From Ceratopteris richardii (taxonomy: Eukaryota > Streptophyta > Polypodiopsida > Polypodiales > Pteridaceae), in the NCBI GenBank assembly GCA_020310875.1, contig CM035417.1, positions 85,685,417-85,749,416 of the forward strand: a stretch of DNA of 64,000 bases, read 5' to 3'. A program made the translations under genes and the position numbers. The notes under the pieces were generated by a model. It was not told where the DNA came from, searched no databases, and saw nothing but the letters and a program-made list of their open reading frames with translations. Position 1 is the stretch's first letter, and the number at the start of each line of letters is the position of its first letter. Shown in pieces: positions 10,396 through 21,689 of this stretch.

Positions 10396-12455
10396 ATGGC
10401 TGAAAGCAGTATTTCGTATGTTGGTTATTGAGGATAAGTTGGATGCTACCAATTATCCATTGTGGGTTTATATGATGTGTCATGTATTGGTCACAAAAGG
10501 ATTGTGGAATATTATGCAAGGTGTTGAAAAATCTCCTATTACACCTACGAACGTAGGTACTATAAATATAGGTACTGAAGCTAATAGAGATGGCGTCAAA
10601 GATGGTGATATTCTACACATTCCTATTTGTGTTTTTGTTTTTGTTGCACCTACTGCAGAGAAAATTCATTGGGATGGCAAAGATGCTCAGGCACATGCAT
10701 TGATAGCTTTGCATATGAAACATGCCAGTATTCCTCTCATTCGCTCTTGCAAAATAGCTAAGGATGCTTGGGATACACTTACCACATTATACCAGGCTAG
10801 GAATGAGGCTCATGTTGCTTACCTCCAAAAATAGTTGGAGAGTGAGCACATGAATGAAGGTGATTCTATGGATAGTTTTTTAACAAAGATCAAGGATTTG
10901 AAGGAATAGTTGATTTTTGCTAGTGAAGTCCTTCCTGATAGTTCACTTCTACAGACTATTCTGAATGGTCTTCCTGACTCATATCAAAGTTTTGCTTCTA
11001 TTCTTTATTTGATGATGAAAGGAAATCAAATGCTCATTTGAAGAGTTACTTTTTGTGTTGTTGTGGGAAGATCAATCTAGGCAGAACAGGTCTATTATGC
11101 ATGTTGCAGATCAAGCTTTCCTGCCCAGCCAGAAGGGCAAAGGAAAATGGAGCTCTTCTACTAGTAAGCAAAAATTTGCTAATTCTGCACAATCAAAGAA
11201 GGAAAACAAAGATGAGAAGAAATGAGAAAAATAGAAGTTGTTTTGCAAATATTGTAAAGCAAACGATCATGTCATTAAAAGTTGACCAAAACTCGCTGCT
11301 AAAGAGGCAAAGAAGAAAGAGGGTAGAATGGTTGTTGCAAAGGCCCCTACACCAAAAAGAGAGTCTGCTAATCTTATGCAGGATAAAGAATGGGCATTTA
11401 CTACTGTTTGCAGTTTTGACCCATCTTCTCATGAGTAATGCATGGTTGGAGTAGACTCAGATGTTTGGTACTTTGATAGTGGGGTGACCAAACGTATTAC
11501 CTCCCAGCACAGTTTCTTCTCTTCACTCAAGACTGCCCCTATAGGGAATACTGTCACATGCGCCAACAATTGCTCTTAGCCTGTTATGGGAGTTGGTATG
11601 ATCATTCTGATTACTCCTGATGGTAGTTCTTTCACCTTGCCAGATGCTTTATTTGTGCCAGGGCTCAAGAAAAATATGTTATCAGTTTTAGCTTTAGCCA
11701 AGATTGGCTTGGTTGTGAAATTTGTTGATGATAGATGTACAGTTCATGATCTATCAAATGGCAATGTGATTATTGCTTCTGGCATTTTATCGTGGGCTAT
11801 ATAAGCTCATAGATTATGAAAAATATGTGAATGATTCAACATGTGCACTACATAATTCTCAAGCTATGTCAGATGCAAAGCTTTGGCATGCACACTTCGG
11901 TCATCTAAAATTTGCTACTTTGCTACGTTTGCAAAAATTTGAAATGGTGACCTCTTTGTCCAAACTTGAGGCATCTGGTAAACATGTATGTGAAGGCTAT
12001 ATTTTGGGCAAAATGCAGCATTCCTCATTCCCAAAAGATGGTTCTATTCAAGCTACATAGAATTTGCTACTTGATCACAATCATGTCTCTGGTCCTATAC
12101 TAACACCCTCTTTTGGAAATTATCTTTACTTCGTGGATTTCATTGATGATTTTTCCAGGCATGCATGGGTATATCCATTGAAAGCAAAGTCCGAAGTGTT
12201 TATGTGCATCAAAGAGTTTCTAGTTTTGGTTGAAAATCTATTAGCATGTAAAATGGGCACTCTCCTTTTTTATCCGAGGGGGGCGGGATCTATGTCTTCT
12301 GACTTTAATGCACTTGAAAAAAATGGTGTTGCTCAACAGAAGAACAAGTCACTCATGGAGATGGCAAGGTGTATGGTCAAGAGTCAGGCTTTACCACAGA
12401 TTCTGGCCTGAGGCTATTATGTGTACAGAATATGTACTTAACAATTGTCCCACTA
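10396..12455 (+). pseudogene. copia family I gag-protease-integrase (degenerate)
   Basis: The gag ATG is at 10396. A small deletion after AGCAGT shifts the frame, and Gag continues from 10418 (LDATNYPLWVYMM), with in-frame TAGs near 10832 and 10907. The zinc knuckle CKYCKANDHVIKS is near 11240, but its last Cys codon is a stop. The protease YFDSG is near 11472. GAG-pre-integrase (LWHAHFGHLKFATLLRL) lies at 11880-11930. The integrase start (YFVDFIDDFSRHAWVYPLKA) is at 12128-12190, with a deleted and shifted core after that. At least six disablements make it non-functional. Confidence 0.88.
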
Positions 12456-12494
12456 TGTTGGAGTTAGACGTCTGCGGAAGCATGCAAACAGCAC
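12456..12494 (-). repeat. Inverted fragment of the family-I LTR end
   Basis: 39 bp starting TGTTGGAGTTAGACGTCTGC match the reverse complement of the last 39 bp of the family-I LTR. It lies between the broken integrase of copy 2 and a CATA array. It is therefore a relic of a second, oppositely oriented insertion or of a rearrangement. Confidence 0.8.
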
Positions 12495-12635
12495 ATGCAT
12501 AGATACATACACACACATAGATACATACACACATAGACACATACACACACATGAACACATACATACTCATAGATACACACACATACACATAGACACAAAC
12601 ACATACACACACATACAAACATTATGATGCATACA
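12495..12635. repeat. CATA/CACA simple-repeat array
   Basis: CACATACA-type repeat (CA-rich on the plus strand). It joins the interior of a TNP2 exon at about 12640 without any transposon terminus, marking a deletion or rearrangement breakpoint. Confidence 0.95.
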
Positions 12636-12640
12636 CACGA

Positions 12641-14221
12641 AGATCACATCTCGTACTCCTTTCGTTGTACATACATCGATAACCAAAGGTAAAATATGTT
12701 TCAAAAAGTTATACAAGTCATGGGACTTTAACCCAGATAAGCTCTTATCATCCATAGTAAACATGTTTTGAAACGATGCTCCATATCCTGTAGGAGTCTT
12801 GATCAATTGAATTCTATTGTTGATAGTCTGTATCTCTTTTGTTGTAAGTACCCAAGGAGCAGATGCATAAGTCATTTCTTGTCGATGTCTATCAAAAACT
12901 GGCCATAACTTTGGTTTGGATTTTTGATCTTTCAAATCATTCCTTGATGCTGTGGTATCTTTTAGTCCAAGAAGATGCTGCCATAGTGAATAACCAATAT
13001 TTTTGAATATATGCATAGGATCAAGAAGATGACATACTTTTAACTCTTTCCAATACTCCAAAGAATACCATATTGATATGTTCTCTGCGAGTGCCAATTT
13101 CCCTTTACCTCTGTTCACATACTCATTATCTGAATCATCACTGAAGATTTCTACTTCTGGATCTATCAGAGGTCCATCTGTCCATTTTTTATACCAATCC
13201 ATAGGCGTCATAGGTTTTGGATACTGGCCTGTTTCAAGCTTTCCATTAAAATGTATTAGTTCTCTTTTAGATCTTAATGGATGATCATCAGGCAAGAATC
13301 ATCGATGTCGAAGATAAATATTTTTGTTGAGATACTTACTATAGATTGATCTCAACCAATCACCACAATATGGAAAAGCTTTATAACCCTTAGTAGATAT
13401 TCTTGCATCATGGAAAATGATAAAAATATAATTAGATTAAATCATATTTATTTACATGCATATTGAATAAAAAAATTACATCAATACCTGAACAAACGCC
13501 ATATACAGGAAAATCGTGAATAGTCCAAGCCACAATACCACGAATCGTAATATGTCTTTCATTGATGCTTTTCGATACACCAATGACATTAATACCTCTC
13601 CATAACTCTTGAAGATCGTCAATGAGAGGAGCAAGATATACATTCATATCTTTAACTTGTCTTTTGTATGGGATTAAAAGTGAAAGCATTAAATGTTCCT
13701 TTTTAATTGTAAGATATGGCGGAAGATTGTAGTTTATGACTACCAGTGGCCATGTTGACCATTTACTCGATTTCATGGAGAATCGATTAACCCCATCTAA
13801 TGCAACTCCTAACTTTAGATTCTTTGGATTTTGTGCAAATTCAGGCCATGTAGAATCAATATGCTGAAAAGCAACACTATCATGAGGAATTCTGATTATT
13901 CCATCAATACTTTTGTGATCATTTCCTCAAGTCAAAAGCTTTGATAATTCGGGGCTTTGAAACATATGTCTAATCCGTGGATCCAATGGAAAATGTCTCA
14001 ATACCTTTTTCGGGATTTTACCTTCTTCACCCTTATATCGAGGAGATTGAGATTTGGGACATGTCAAAGAGTCTGCATATTCACCTCTATATAAAATACA
14101 ATCGTTAGGACATGCATGTATACATTGATAATCTATACCAAGATTGTTGATTATCTTCTTCATTTCATCATGTGAGGTAGGAAGAATATTCTGACTTGGT
14201 AAAAACTTTTCAGATAATAAC
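12641..14221 (-). pseudogene. TNP2-type transposase, catalytic exons (truncated, copy 1)
   Basis: Transposase_21 (PF02992)-like. One exon (14221-13488) reads IHACPNDCILYRGEYADS, KVLRHFPLDPRIRHMF, LGVALDGVNRFS, STWPLVVINYNLPPYL and VYLAPLIDDLQELW, all TNP2 hallmarks. A second exon (about 13402-12641) reads STKGYKAFPYCGDW, LPDDHPLRSKRELIHFNGK and LLDPMHIFKNIGYSLW. Defects: a TGA after SKLLT (shared with copy 2), the 3' splice acceptor changed from CAG to CAA at 13403-13405, and a CGA to TGA stop before FLPDD. The exon is cut by a CATA array at 12640. Confidence 0.9.
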
Positions 14222-14281
14222 CTGTAAGTTTATAAAGAAAAGATATATTAAAAAAGGTAAATAAATATATATACATATATA

Positions 14282-15020
<739 letters not shown>

Positions 15021-15036
15021 AAATTGAAATTTATAC

Positions 15037-15422
15037 CTTAATAGTGTCGAAACTGATACATTACTCCATCCAAAACGATTTTGAAGGTTGAGAATAAGTA
15101 AGCTCGCATTTAGTCGTGTCAAACGACTTCCTTCATATACATGCTTTAGACATTCCTCTCAAAGATATTTCTCATTTTTAGAAATATCCATGCTCTGACT
15201 GTCATTTTGATACCAATCCTCAATAAAATCTTCCATGCCATCATCTTCATCATTGTCACACGAATCTTGTACTTTATCGTCTTTTGAATATAGATCTTTC
15301 AACTTTGCATATTGCACAGGATTAGTTTTGCGTAGCCTCCTCGTGGAAGCTTCTGATAAATGAGTTCTTACTGGTAATTGTGAATGCTGTGGACGAATAT
15401 CATCAACATCATACGTTGGAAT
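15037..15422 (-). pseudogene. TNP2 internal exon (acidic region and GWSN motif), copy 1
   Basis: Bounded by an acceptor (CTGTGTAG) at 15423 and a donor (GTATAA) at 15036. It reads IPTYDVDDIRPQHSQL, an acidic stretch (DNDEDDGMEDFIED), then LTRLNASLLILNLQNRFGW and SNVSVSTLL. That last part matches the TNP2 segment (LSFLLRL...GWSDKSF) just before IHACPNDC. A CGA to TGA stop follows NEKYL. The 386-bp exon length is identical in copy 2. Confidence 0.78.
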
Positions 15423-15534
15423 CTACACAGATAAATAAAACTCATTAGTATTCCATAAATGAATAAAAATTAAACTTCAAATATAAAATTAAGTATATGA
15501 CTTATTAAATATGGATAGAAAATTTTTATTCTCT

Positions 15535-16303
15535 CTATCTAAAAGGTGCTCTTGGAGGTCTACGCCATCCATAATACACTAATAGTTCATCACCAACATG
15601 TAATGTAGTAATAGCATTGACAACTATGTATCTTGATACATCTCTACTCATGTATGGTGATTCATGACTATTTTCACGCTCCTCAAATGTGCAATTAGTC
15701 CTTGAACTATTATGTAACCCTCGACTACTATTTATTAAACCTGCTATATTTCCATGTGTGTAAGGTCTTCCATCAATATGTAATCTTTCATTTTCTGCAT
15801 GAAAAATCCTTCTACTAGTAAGGGATGCTGCGTTCAAGCATATTCCATAAGTACTCATGCTTTGAACATAACGTGAAAGTCGATGCCAATTTCCCCATCC
15901 ATATATAGGACCACAAGATGACATAAGAGTGACTTCAGAGTTCGGAGGCACATACAAATCCTCTACAATAAAGAGACCACGACCAGCATTAGTAATAGTG
16001 GATGGAGCAATCATATAGTGATTAACCCAAAAGTTGAAAACCTCTCCATCTAAAGGAACTGGTCCTCTATTCCATCCTCCATATCTTCTTCTATCATATG
16101 TTTGTACTAAAGAACGATCACGAGCTGGCAATGGATTATCTCCAGCCGTTTCATTCTCTAAACCAGGAGGTAGAGGATTTCTAGAAACCTCTGCTTGTAA
16201 TTGATGAACAGCAAGTCCATGACGTGTACGAGGTATATTAACATTATGAGAAAATCATCATCATCATCATCATCGAGCAAGTATTCATGTATATCAATAA
16301 TAA
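15535..16303 (-). pseudogene. SET-domain exon inside CACTA transposon (copy 1)
   Basis: An open frame of at least 198 codons (15535-16131, open further upstream to about 16243). It has the ordered motifs of a SET lysine methyltransferase: NAGRGLFIVEDLYVPPNSEV (N-SET GxG), CGPIYGWG, GRPYTHGNIAGLINSSRGLH (motif III, normally NHSC; here NSSR), YIVVNAITTLHVGDELLVYY then GW (C-terminal GEELxxxYG). No post-SET cysteines are seen. The exon begins after an acceptor near 16304 with an Asp-rich start, and one base is missing near 16244 compared with copy 2, shifting the frame. It ends in its own TAG, with the TNP2 exons downstream. Substrate unknown; methyltransferase activity is inferred from fold only. 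Confidence 0.72.
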
Positions 16304-16365
16304 CTTGATTTTATACATGGTTTTTAAATAAAATAATGACATTAATATATGTAGAAAATACATAC

Positions 16366-16592
16366 CCAAGCATTATCACGTTGACTAGGTGATGGTGCAC
16401 GCTCAAAAGTACCATACTCTACCTCATGTTGAATACATTCCAATCCTGGTCTTCGATACGTGCCATAACAAGAGTTACACCAACAAATAATATGCTCTTG
16501 ATAGTAAAATTCATCATAATTCCTATCGAAGGACACATGTGAAGTCGTTGCATGGGTAGGAGGTGGTGGAGTACCCTTTGATTGATCAGAAT
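16366..16592 (-). pseudogene. CxxC exon resembling transposase-associated domain (copy 1)
   Basis: Between an acceptor (GTGCAG) at 16593 and a donor (GTATGT) at 16365. It reads DSDQSKGTPPPPTHATTSH, then CWCNSCYGTYRRPGLECIQH and EVEYGTFER. The CxC-x2-C plus H pattern resembles the N-terminal Transpos_assoc domain (PF13963) of CACTA TNP2 (CPCxxC...H). Splicing from here leads into the SET exon or, by skipping it, to the TNP2 exon at 15422. Confidence 0.55.
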
Positions 16593-16674
16593 CTGCACAT
16601 CATAAGAAACATAAAAAAAATATAAGTTATGTATCCATCAAATATAGTTAAAATTAAATATTTCATATACTTAC

Positions 16675-16734
16675 AGTATAAAGTCGTTGCACGATGAGCA
16701 GACGGTGGTGGAGTTCCATTTGATTGATCAAAAT
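16675..16734 (-). pseudogene. Short proline-rich exon, duplicate of the next exon's start
   Basis: 60 bp between an acceptor (TTTGTAG) and a donor (GTAAGT), reading FDQSNGTPPPSAHRATTLY. It closely parallels the first residues of the exon at 16592 (DSDQSKGTPPPPTHATTSH). This suggests an exon duplicated in tandem within the transposon gene. Confidence 0.5.
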
Positions 16735-16786
16735 CTACAAATAATGCTATTTGATATTAATAATTTGATTATCTACATAAATAAAA

Positions 16787-17095
16787 AATTCACATATACA
16801 TATTTACACATACACACATATTCACATATACACATTTACACATACACACATATTCACATATACACAACTACATATTATTGTGGGATAAATGCATGTATTT
16901 TGTATGAATGAGTGTATATGCATGCATGTGTGTGTACGTATATATGTGGATATGTATATGTGTGTTTATGTTATATGTATGTATATGTGTATATGTATAC
17001 ATATATGCATGCGTATATGTTTGCATGTATATGTGTATGTGGGTATGTGTATGTGTATGTGTATATGTGTGTATATATGTGTATGTATTCTGACT
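16787..17095. repeat. Divergent CA/TG array between TNP2-side and TNP1-side genes
   Basis: 16787-16870 has two copies of a ~40-bp CA-rich unit (ATTCACATATACACATTTAC type). 16900-17090 is TG-rich (TGTATATGTG type). The polarity switch is near 16880. The array sits between the minus-strand exons and the plus-strand gene at 17125. Confidence 0.9.
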
Positions 17096-17124
17096 TTTTT
17101 TTCTGTTTGAGATTAAATTAACAG

Positions 17125-17838
17125 GAGATATTGTATGGTCGAAAAAAATAAGAGGCGAGCTAACACACCACCTGAGTCGTCGCAGTTTTTTCGTAGACAG
17201 CTACGTCTTCAAGAGTCATTTCCTTAGCAGAAGGTACACAAATTAATAGTTTATATTTATAATTTTTATATATTTTAGTAATTTTTTACATTTAATTTAT
17301 GTATTTTTTTTCTTGAATAAACAGGCTGCTGCAAAGAAGAGAGTGGAGTCGGGCCACACATCGCACTTAGGCCAAATGGGCCATAATGGTTTTGTAGCTA
17401 CGTTTGTAAGTATATGTGTTATTGTGAGTATATTTTTTATTTTAGTTAAAATGCAAGAAACTAATGTTTTTTATTTGTTTCATTGCAGCGAAAGGATTAT
17501 GGCCGATATCCTACGAAACACGAGATCGAGTATGCTACACATTTTGGATATCGGCGTTTGGGCAAGTATATACAAGGTCATCCTAATGCCTTTGTGAGTA
17601 TTTTTAAATTTTATATAATTATTTTGTTGTTATGAATGTTTTAATTATTTTATTGGTTTATGTTTGTTATATGTAATACAGGAGTATTATGGGGAGACAA
17701 ATATGGATGAGGTGGAGAGACAAGCACAAGAGGGACGATCTCGATCGTTCAAAGGGTGATCATGACGATGACGATGAGGAAGATCAGGATGATCATGATA
17801 TTGCTGCTGATGATGATGATCATGATGATGATGATTAG
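17125..17838 (+). pseudogene. TNP1/PF03004-like CACTA accessory gene, four exons
   Basis: Four exons with GT-AG borders: 17125-17233, 17325-17405, 17489-17593 and 17692-17838. Conceptually they read NKRRANTPPESSQFFRR, AAAKKRVESGHTSHLGQMGH, RKDYGRYPTKHEIEYATHFG and EYYGETNMDEVERQAQEG. The pattern HT-x-HxG ... GRxPT ... EI ... TH is that of plant Ptta/En/Spm transposase (PF03004), usually the CACTA DNA-binding protein. Exon 1 has an in-frame TAG at 17224. In the last exon a one-base shift after SFKG separates an Asp/His-rich acidic tail (17757-17838). Exon 1 follows an acceptor, so earlier exons may exist. Confidence 0.68.
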
Positions 17839-18404
17839 TATTTTAGTTGATTATGACATTGGATTATATGTATTTACATTGATATATATATATATATATA
17901 TATTTTATCTATATATTTTTCATTTCAGTTATGTTTTGAATTGTGTATGGTATTAAGTAATGAAGAGTTTTGTTCTATTGATTGTTATTATTGTTTATAT
18001 TAAGCATGTGTTTTAATACTTTTATTATATAATTCATTCATATGTGTGTACCTAAGTGTATATGTATGTGCATGTGTATGTGTGTGTATATGTATGTATG
18101 TGCATGTGCATGTATAAGTGTATATACAATCGACGCCAAAAAACTTCTGCAAAATCAAAGAAAAGATAAATTATAAAACCTAAACCATAGAGAAACACAA
18201 ATGCTAACAGTACGCACAACACTTACCAAGATGTGAGATCTAAGCCGAGAGAGAGTGTGTGTGTAGAGAGAGAGATCTGTGTGTGTGTGTGCACAAGACA
18301 ATGCAGCTCGCAATTCGGTTCGTGCACGCAAGTTTGACAGAAAACCAACAGTACTCAAACACGTGCAAAAATGTGAATTTTTGTTCTCGGGTTCGCGTTA
18401 TGTT
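17839..18404. other. Region between accessory gene and CACTA subterminus
   Basis: AT-rich 3' flank with a (TA)n run near 17881, a TG/TATG stretch at 18040-18125 and (GA)n/(TG)n tracts at 18245-18292. No coding signal. A GA-rich stretch also lies just inside the family-B terminus at 36843-36905. Confidence 0.6.
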
Positions 18405-18692
18405 TAAAACTCGCCGCCAGTATAGGCACTGGTATGGGTATCAGTATACGCGTCGGTAATTCCCAGTAAATTACTGACGCTTATACCGACGCCCATACCG
18501 ATGCCTATACCGACACATATACCGACACATATACCGGCGACTGCGGGCCATACGGACGATCCATTTAAAATAGTCATACCGACGGTCACTTGACCGTCGG
18601 TATCTCTAAGTGACATTTTCCAAGGCCCATATCGACGCCAACTATGACCGTCGGTATATGCAGCGTCGGTATGCCCCTCATATGTTGTCGTG
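18405..18692 (-). repeat. CACTA family A terminus with ATACCGACG subterminal repeats
   Basis: At least ten copies of CGTCGGTAT / ATACCGACG in both orientations lie within 290 bp, ending at 18692 in the terminus (reverse complement CACGACAACATATGAGG). Such clustered subterminal motifs are the TNPA-type binding sites of CACTA elements. The related end at 30980 (CACTACAACAGATTG) shares the motif. Confidence 0.82.
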
Positions 18693-18714
18693 ATATATCC
18701 ATATATACACATAT

Positions 18715-19320
18715 TTCACATCAATACTTATACCTACATCCATACATACCACACATGCAAATATGCATAATACATACATACATATACACACCCACATACA
18801 TACATACCTATTGACATGCATGCATAAACATATACATACAAATATACCTACATACATACACACATACATACATACATAAACATGCCTACGTACATACATA
18901 CATAAACATGCCTACATGCATACATACATGCATATATAAATATACATACACATACATCCATACATACATACATACACAAACATGCATACATACATACATA
19001 AAAAGATACATACATACATACACACATGTATGCATGCATGCATGTATACACAAACATGCATACATACATACATAACACATAAACATACATGGATACATAT
19101 AACATTAAAGAACATGCAAATGCACATACATACTTACATACACACAAAAACATACATGCATACATACATGCATGCGTACATACATACATACATATATTAA
19201 TAGAGACATACATACAAACATGCATGCATACATATATAAATATGTACATATATACACAAACAAATATATATTTATTTATTTATCTATTTATTTATTTAAT
19301 TATTTATTTATCTATTCAAA
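18715..19320. repeat. CATA tetranucleotide array
   Basis: CATA/CATG repeat, CA-rich on the plus strand, starting ~25 bp outside the CACTA terminus. It grades into ATTT repeats at 19270-19315. Long His/Thr- or Cys/Val-rich frames here are repeat artefacts. Confidence 0.97.
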
Positions 19321-19800
19321 AAGAAACCTCTAGTCTTCTTGCATATGATTGCACCATCTTGAAGAATACTATCTATCCCAACAAGAACCATTGCAGGTAG
19401 GCTTACTTTTATGGAGAAATATTTCTTTTTATACCTGTGTGTTCCATCTCTGTCTTGTGTTCATAAAATAATTGCTAAAAATATATTTTTCATTATCTGT
19501 TTTAGAGCTTCGACTTCATAGCTATGGATAATCTCAAGGTTTTTCTTACTCTTTATCATCACTGGAAATATTGTGACCAATGGTTGAGTGGGATTTTTGG
19601 AGGTTAGTAATGATGGCCTTTGCACAAGTCATACGTACAAACAATGCCCAAACAAGAAGAAGATCTCCATAGTATGTATGCCCGACCCTCTATAATCACT
19701 AAATCCTCCAAGTCCAACATCAAAATATCTAGTAGACATAGATACTCAGATGGGCTAAGATTAAAATCATACTGATCCAATTGTTAATATGATTGTGAGT
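19321..19800. other. No gene recognised
   Basis: Mixed AT-rich DNA. Short Lys/Ile-rich frames have no domain. It may be a decayed gypsy flank, since gypsy RT text begins at about 19835. Confidence 0.4.
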
Positions 19801-19829
19801 AAGAAAATATTTTTTGTGCTTGATGCATT

Positions 19830-19918
19830 ACTATTGTTTATGGGATTTGGGTTGACTAATGCTCCCACCACATTTATGATGCATATGAATTATATATTGT
19901 ATCCTTTTATTAGCCCAT
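19830..19918 (+). pseudogene. Ty3/gypsy reverse transcriptase scrap
   Basis: Reads GFGLTNAPTTFMMHMNYILY then PFISPFV, the gypsy RT motif (FGLxNAPxTFQxLMNxxxxPF). It is broken off at about 19918, where minus-strand copia RT text starts, so two unrelated elements are joined there. Confidence 0.72.
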
Positions 19919-19924
19919 TTGTTG

Positions 19925-20876
19925 CTCATATGTGAGATAGCAAACAGAATATCTTGCCGAGTAATACATAAGTAGATCAAGCATCCAACAGTCTGTTGAT
20001 AGAGAATAGCATCAAATGCATCTCTAGCATCATGAAGACTCAATCGTAAACATGTCTCCATAGGAGTGGAAATAGGTTTAAAGTCTTCAAGGCCAAAACA
20101 CTGCAATAATGTGTCAATGGTTTAAGCCATCAACTTGCATAAACTAAATGCCCCAATAATGATGGAAATGCCCCAAAAGGTACATCTCAAATGAGGCATG
20201 CAAATCAACCTTAAAATCAGCAATATGCTTCTCATGAGGACTAGTGCAGCATGTCATCAACATAAACAACAATGATCAGAAGCACATCATTTGCATGCTC
20301 CACATATAAGGTGCTTTTAGTTGGACTGTTCTCAAAAGCATGTGCCATTAGATAGGCATGTATCTTTTCATACCATGTATGTGGTGCTTGTTTCAAACCA
20401 TATAATGTCTTTTTCAACCTCCACACTTGGTTTTCATGCCCTTTTTGCACAAAGCCATAGGGTTGAAAAACATATACTTCTTCATGCAAATCACCATTCA
20501 AAAATGCAGTTTTAATGCCCAATTAATGTACATTCCAACCATGATGAGCTGCAAGTGCACATATGCTATGAATAGTAGTCATTCAACATGTGGGAGCAAA
20601 GGTCTCATCAAAGTCAATGCCTCTTTCCTTAGCATAACCCTTTGCACCAAGCCTAGCATTATACTTGCCAATTCTTCCATCAGGCTTACACTTTGGCAGC
20701 TTGTATACCCACTTAATGCAAATGGCCTTCTTGCAAGGAGGCAAGTCACATAAAGGCTAGGTACCATTTTTCATGATAGCATCATATTCTGATTGCATGC
20801 GAGCCATCCAATTTTCAGAATTTTTTGCTTCATCAAACAAAACAGGCTCATTCTCATCATAGAGCCTAGAGGCCAC
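19925..20876 (-). pseudogene. copia family I RT fragment
   Basis: Minus-strand family-I RT. 20241-20522 has [36 protein letters not shown] and YVDDM. 19831-20106 has CLIYLCITRQDILFAISHMS. 20579-20876 holds the upstream connection, with a TAG at the same position as in the 47771-51776 copy. Both ends are abrupt, and no LTR is attached. Confidence 0.88.
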
Positions 20877-21685
20877 ACCTGGTACTTGTAATGCTCAGTG
20901 CAACCAGTACAATAGGAATTGGATAAATTCCTTTTACACATATCTAATTAACTTATTAATCTAATGAATCCAAGTGGAATCACTTGAAATGATCAACTAT
21001 ACACAAAGAAAGCAATTTAGCATATTAATCATTACCCCGGATTTTCTAGGACCTCTGTAGAGTTTGACTACTAAGTGCTTGGATGCGCTTCTCTCCAAAT
21101 TTGCTAAACTGATTTGCTTCAAATTTTGCAGAATGTAGATACCTTGGAGTTGATTCTAACAAGCTATAGATAATTGAATTTGGGGGAGAAATGAGTGAGA
21201 TATGAGCAACACAAGTTGACAGTGAGAAATGACAATAACAGAGATATCATAGATGAACAATGTAGGCATAATGTATTAATGAACAATGTTGTACAAGATC
21301 ATAGGCTTGGTAATCATAGCCTTATGATAGAGATTAGTGTAGGCTACAATGTATGCCTTACACATAAACAAAATGGCAATGGAGAGCTCGGGAAATCATC
21401 ACTCTAACCGTGCATTTTTAAGGTGAATTTATATAAGTGTTCCATTCAAATTTGAATTTGAATTTAACTTTTGGATCTCTCTAAAAGTGAACCTTCATTC
21501 TAGGAGATATTCCCTCAATGTAAAAGTCCACAACTTTTTGGGTAGGTGATACAAATTACTGAAGTCAAAAAGAAATGACTTTTACAAAGGTAAAGAGGTA
21601 AATCTCCACTAGCAATGGTTTTCATGTAACTTCACATCTTTATGAACCTCAAGACAAATGTGTGGGCTTGGACTTTGCACCAACA
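20877..21685 (-). repeat. Diverged LTR fragment of copia family II
   Basis: Aligns with 41232-42065 of the family-II LTR: CACCTG start, AATTCCTT, CAAGTGGAATCA, ATTCCCTCAAT, CCACAACTT, ending TTTGCACCAACA. It lacks the first ~230 bp, and its left end is the junction with the copia RT fragment. It is clearly older than the 41-47 kb LTR pair. Confidence 0.7.
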
Positions 21686-21689
21686 CCAA

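Larger units (their letters stand above)
9901..12455 (+). mobile_element. Ty1/copia family I copy 2 (truncated)
   Basis: Plus-strand copy with a 5'-truncated LTR (9901-10046), PBS, gag, protease and the first part of integrase. It stops at 12455, where an inverted scrap of the same LTR family and then a CATA array begin. RT, RNase H and the 3' LTR are missing. It is the most complete guide in the window to the region deleted from the 47771-51776 copy. Confidence 0.9.
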
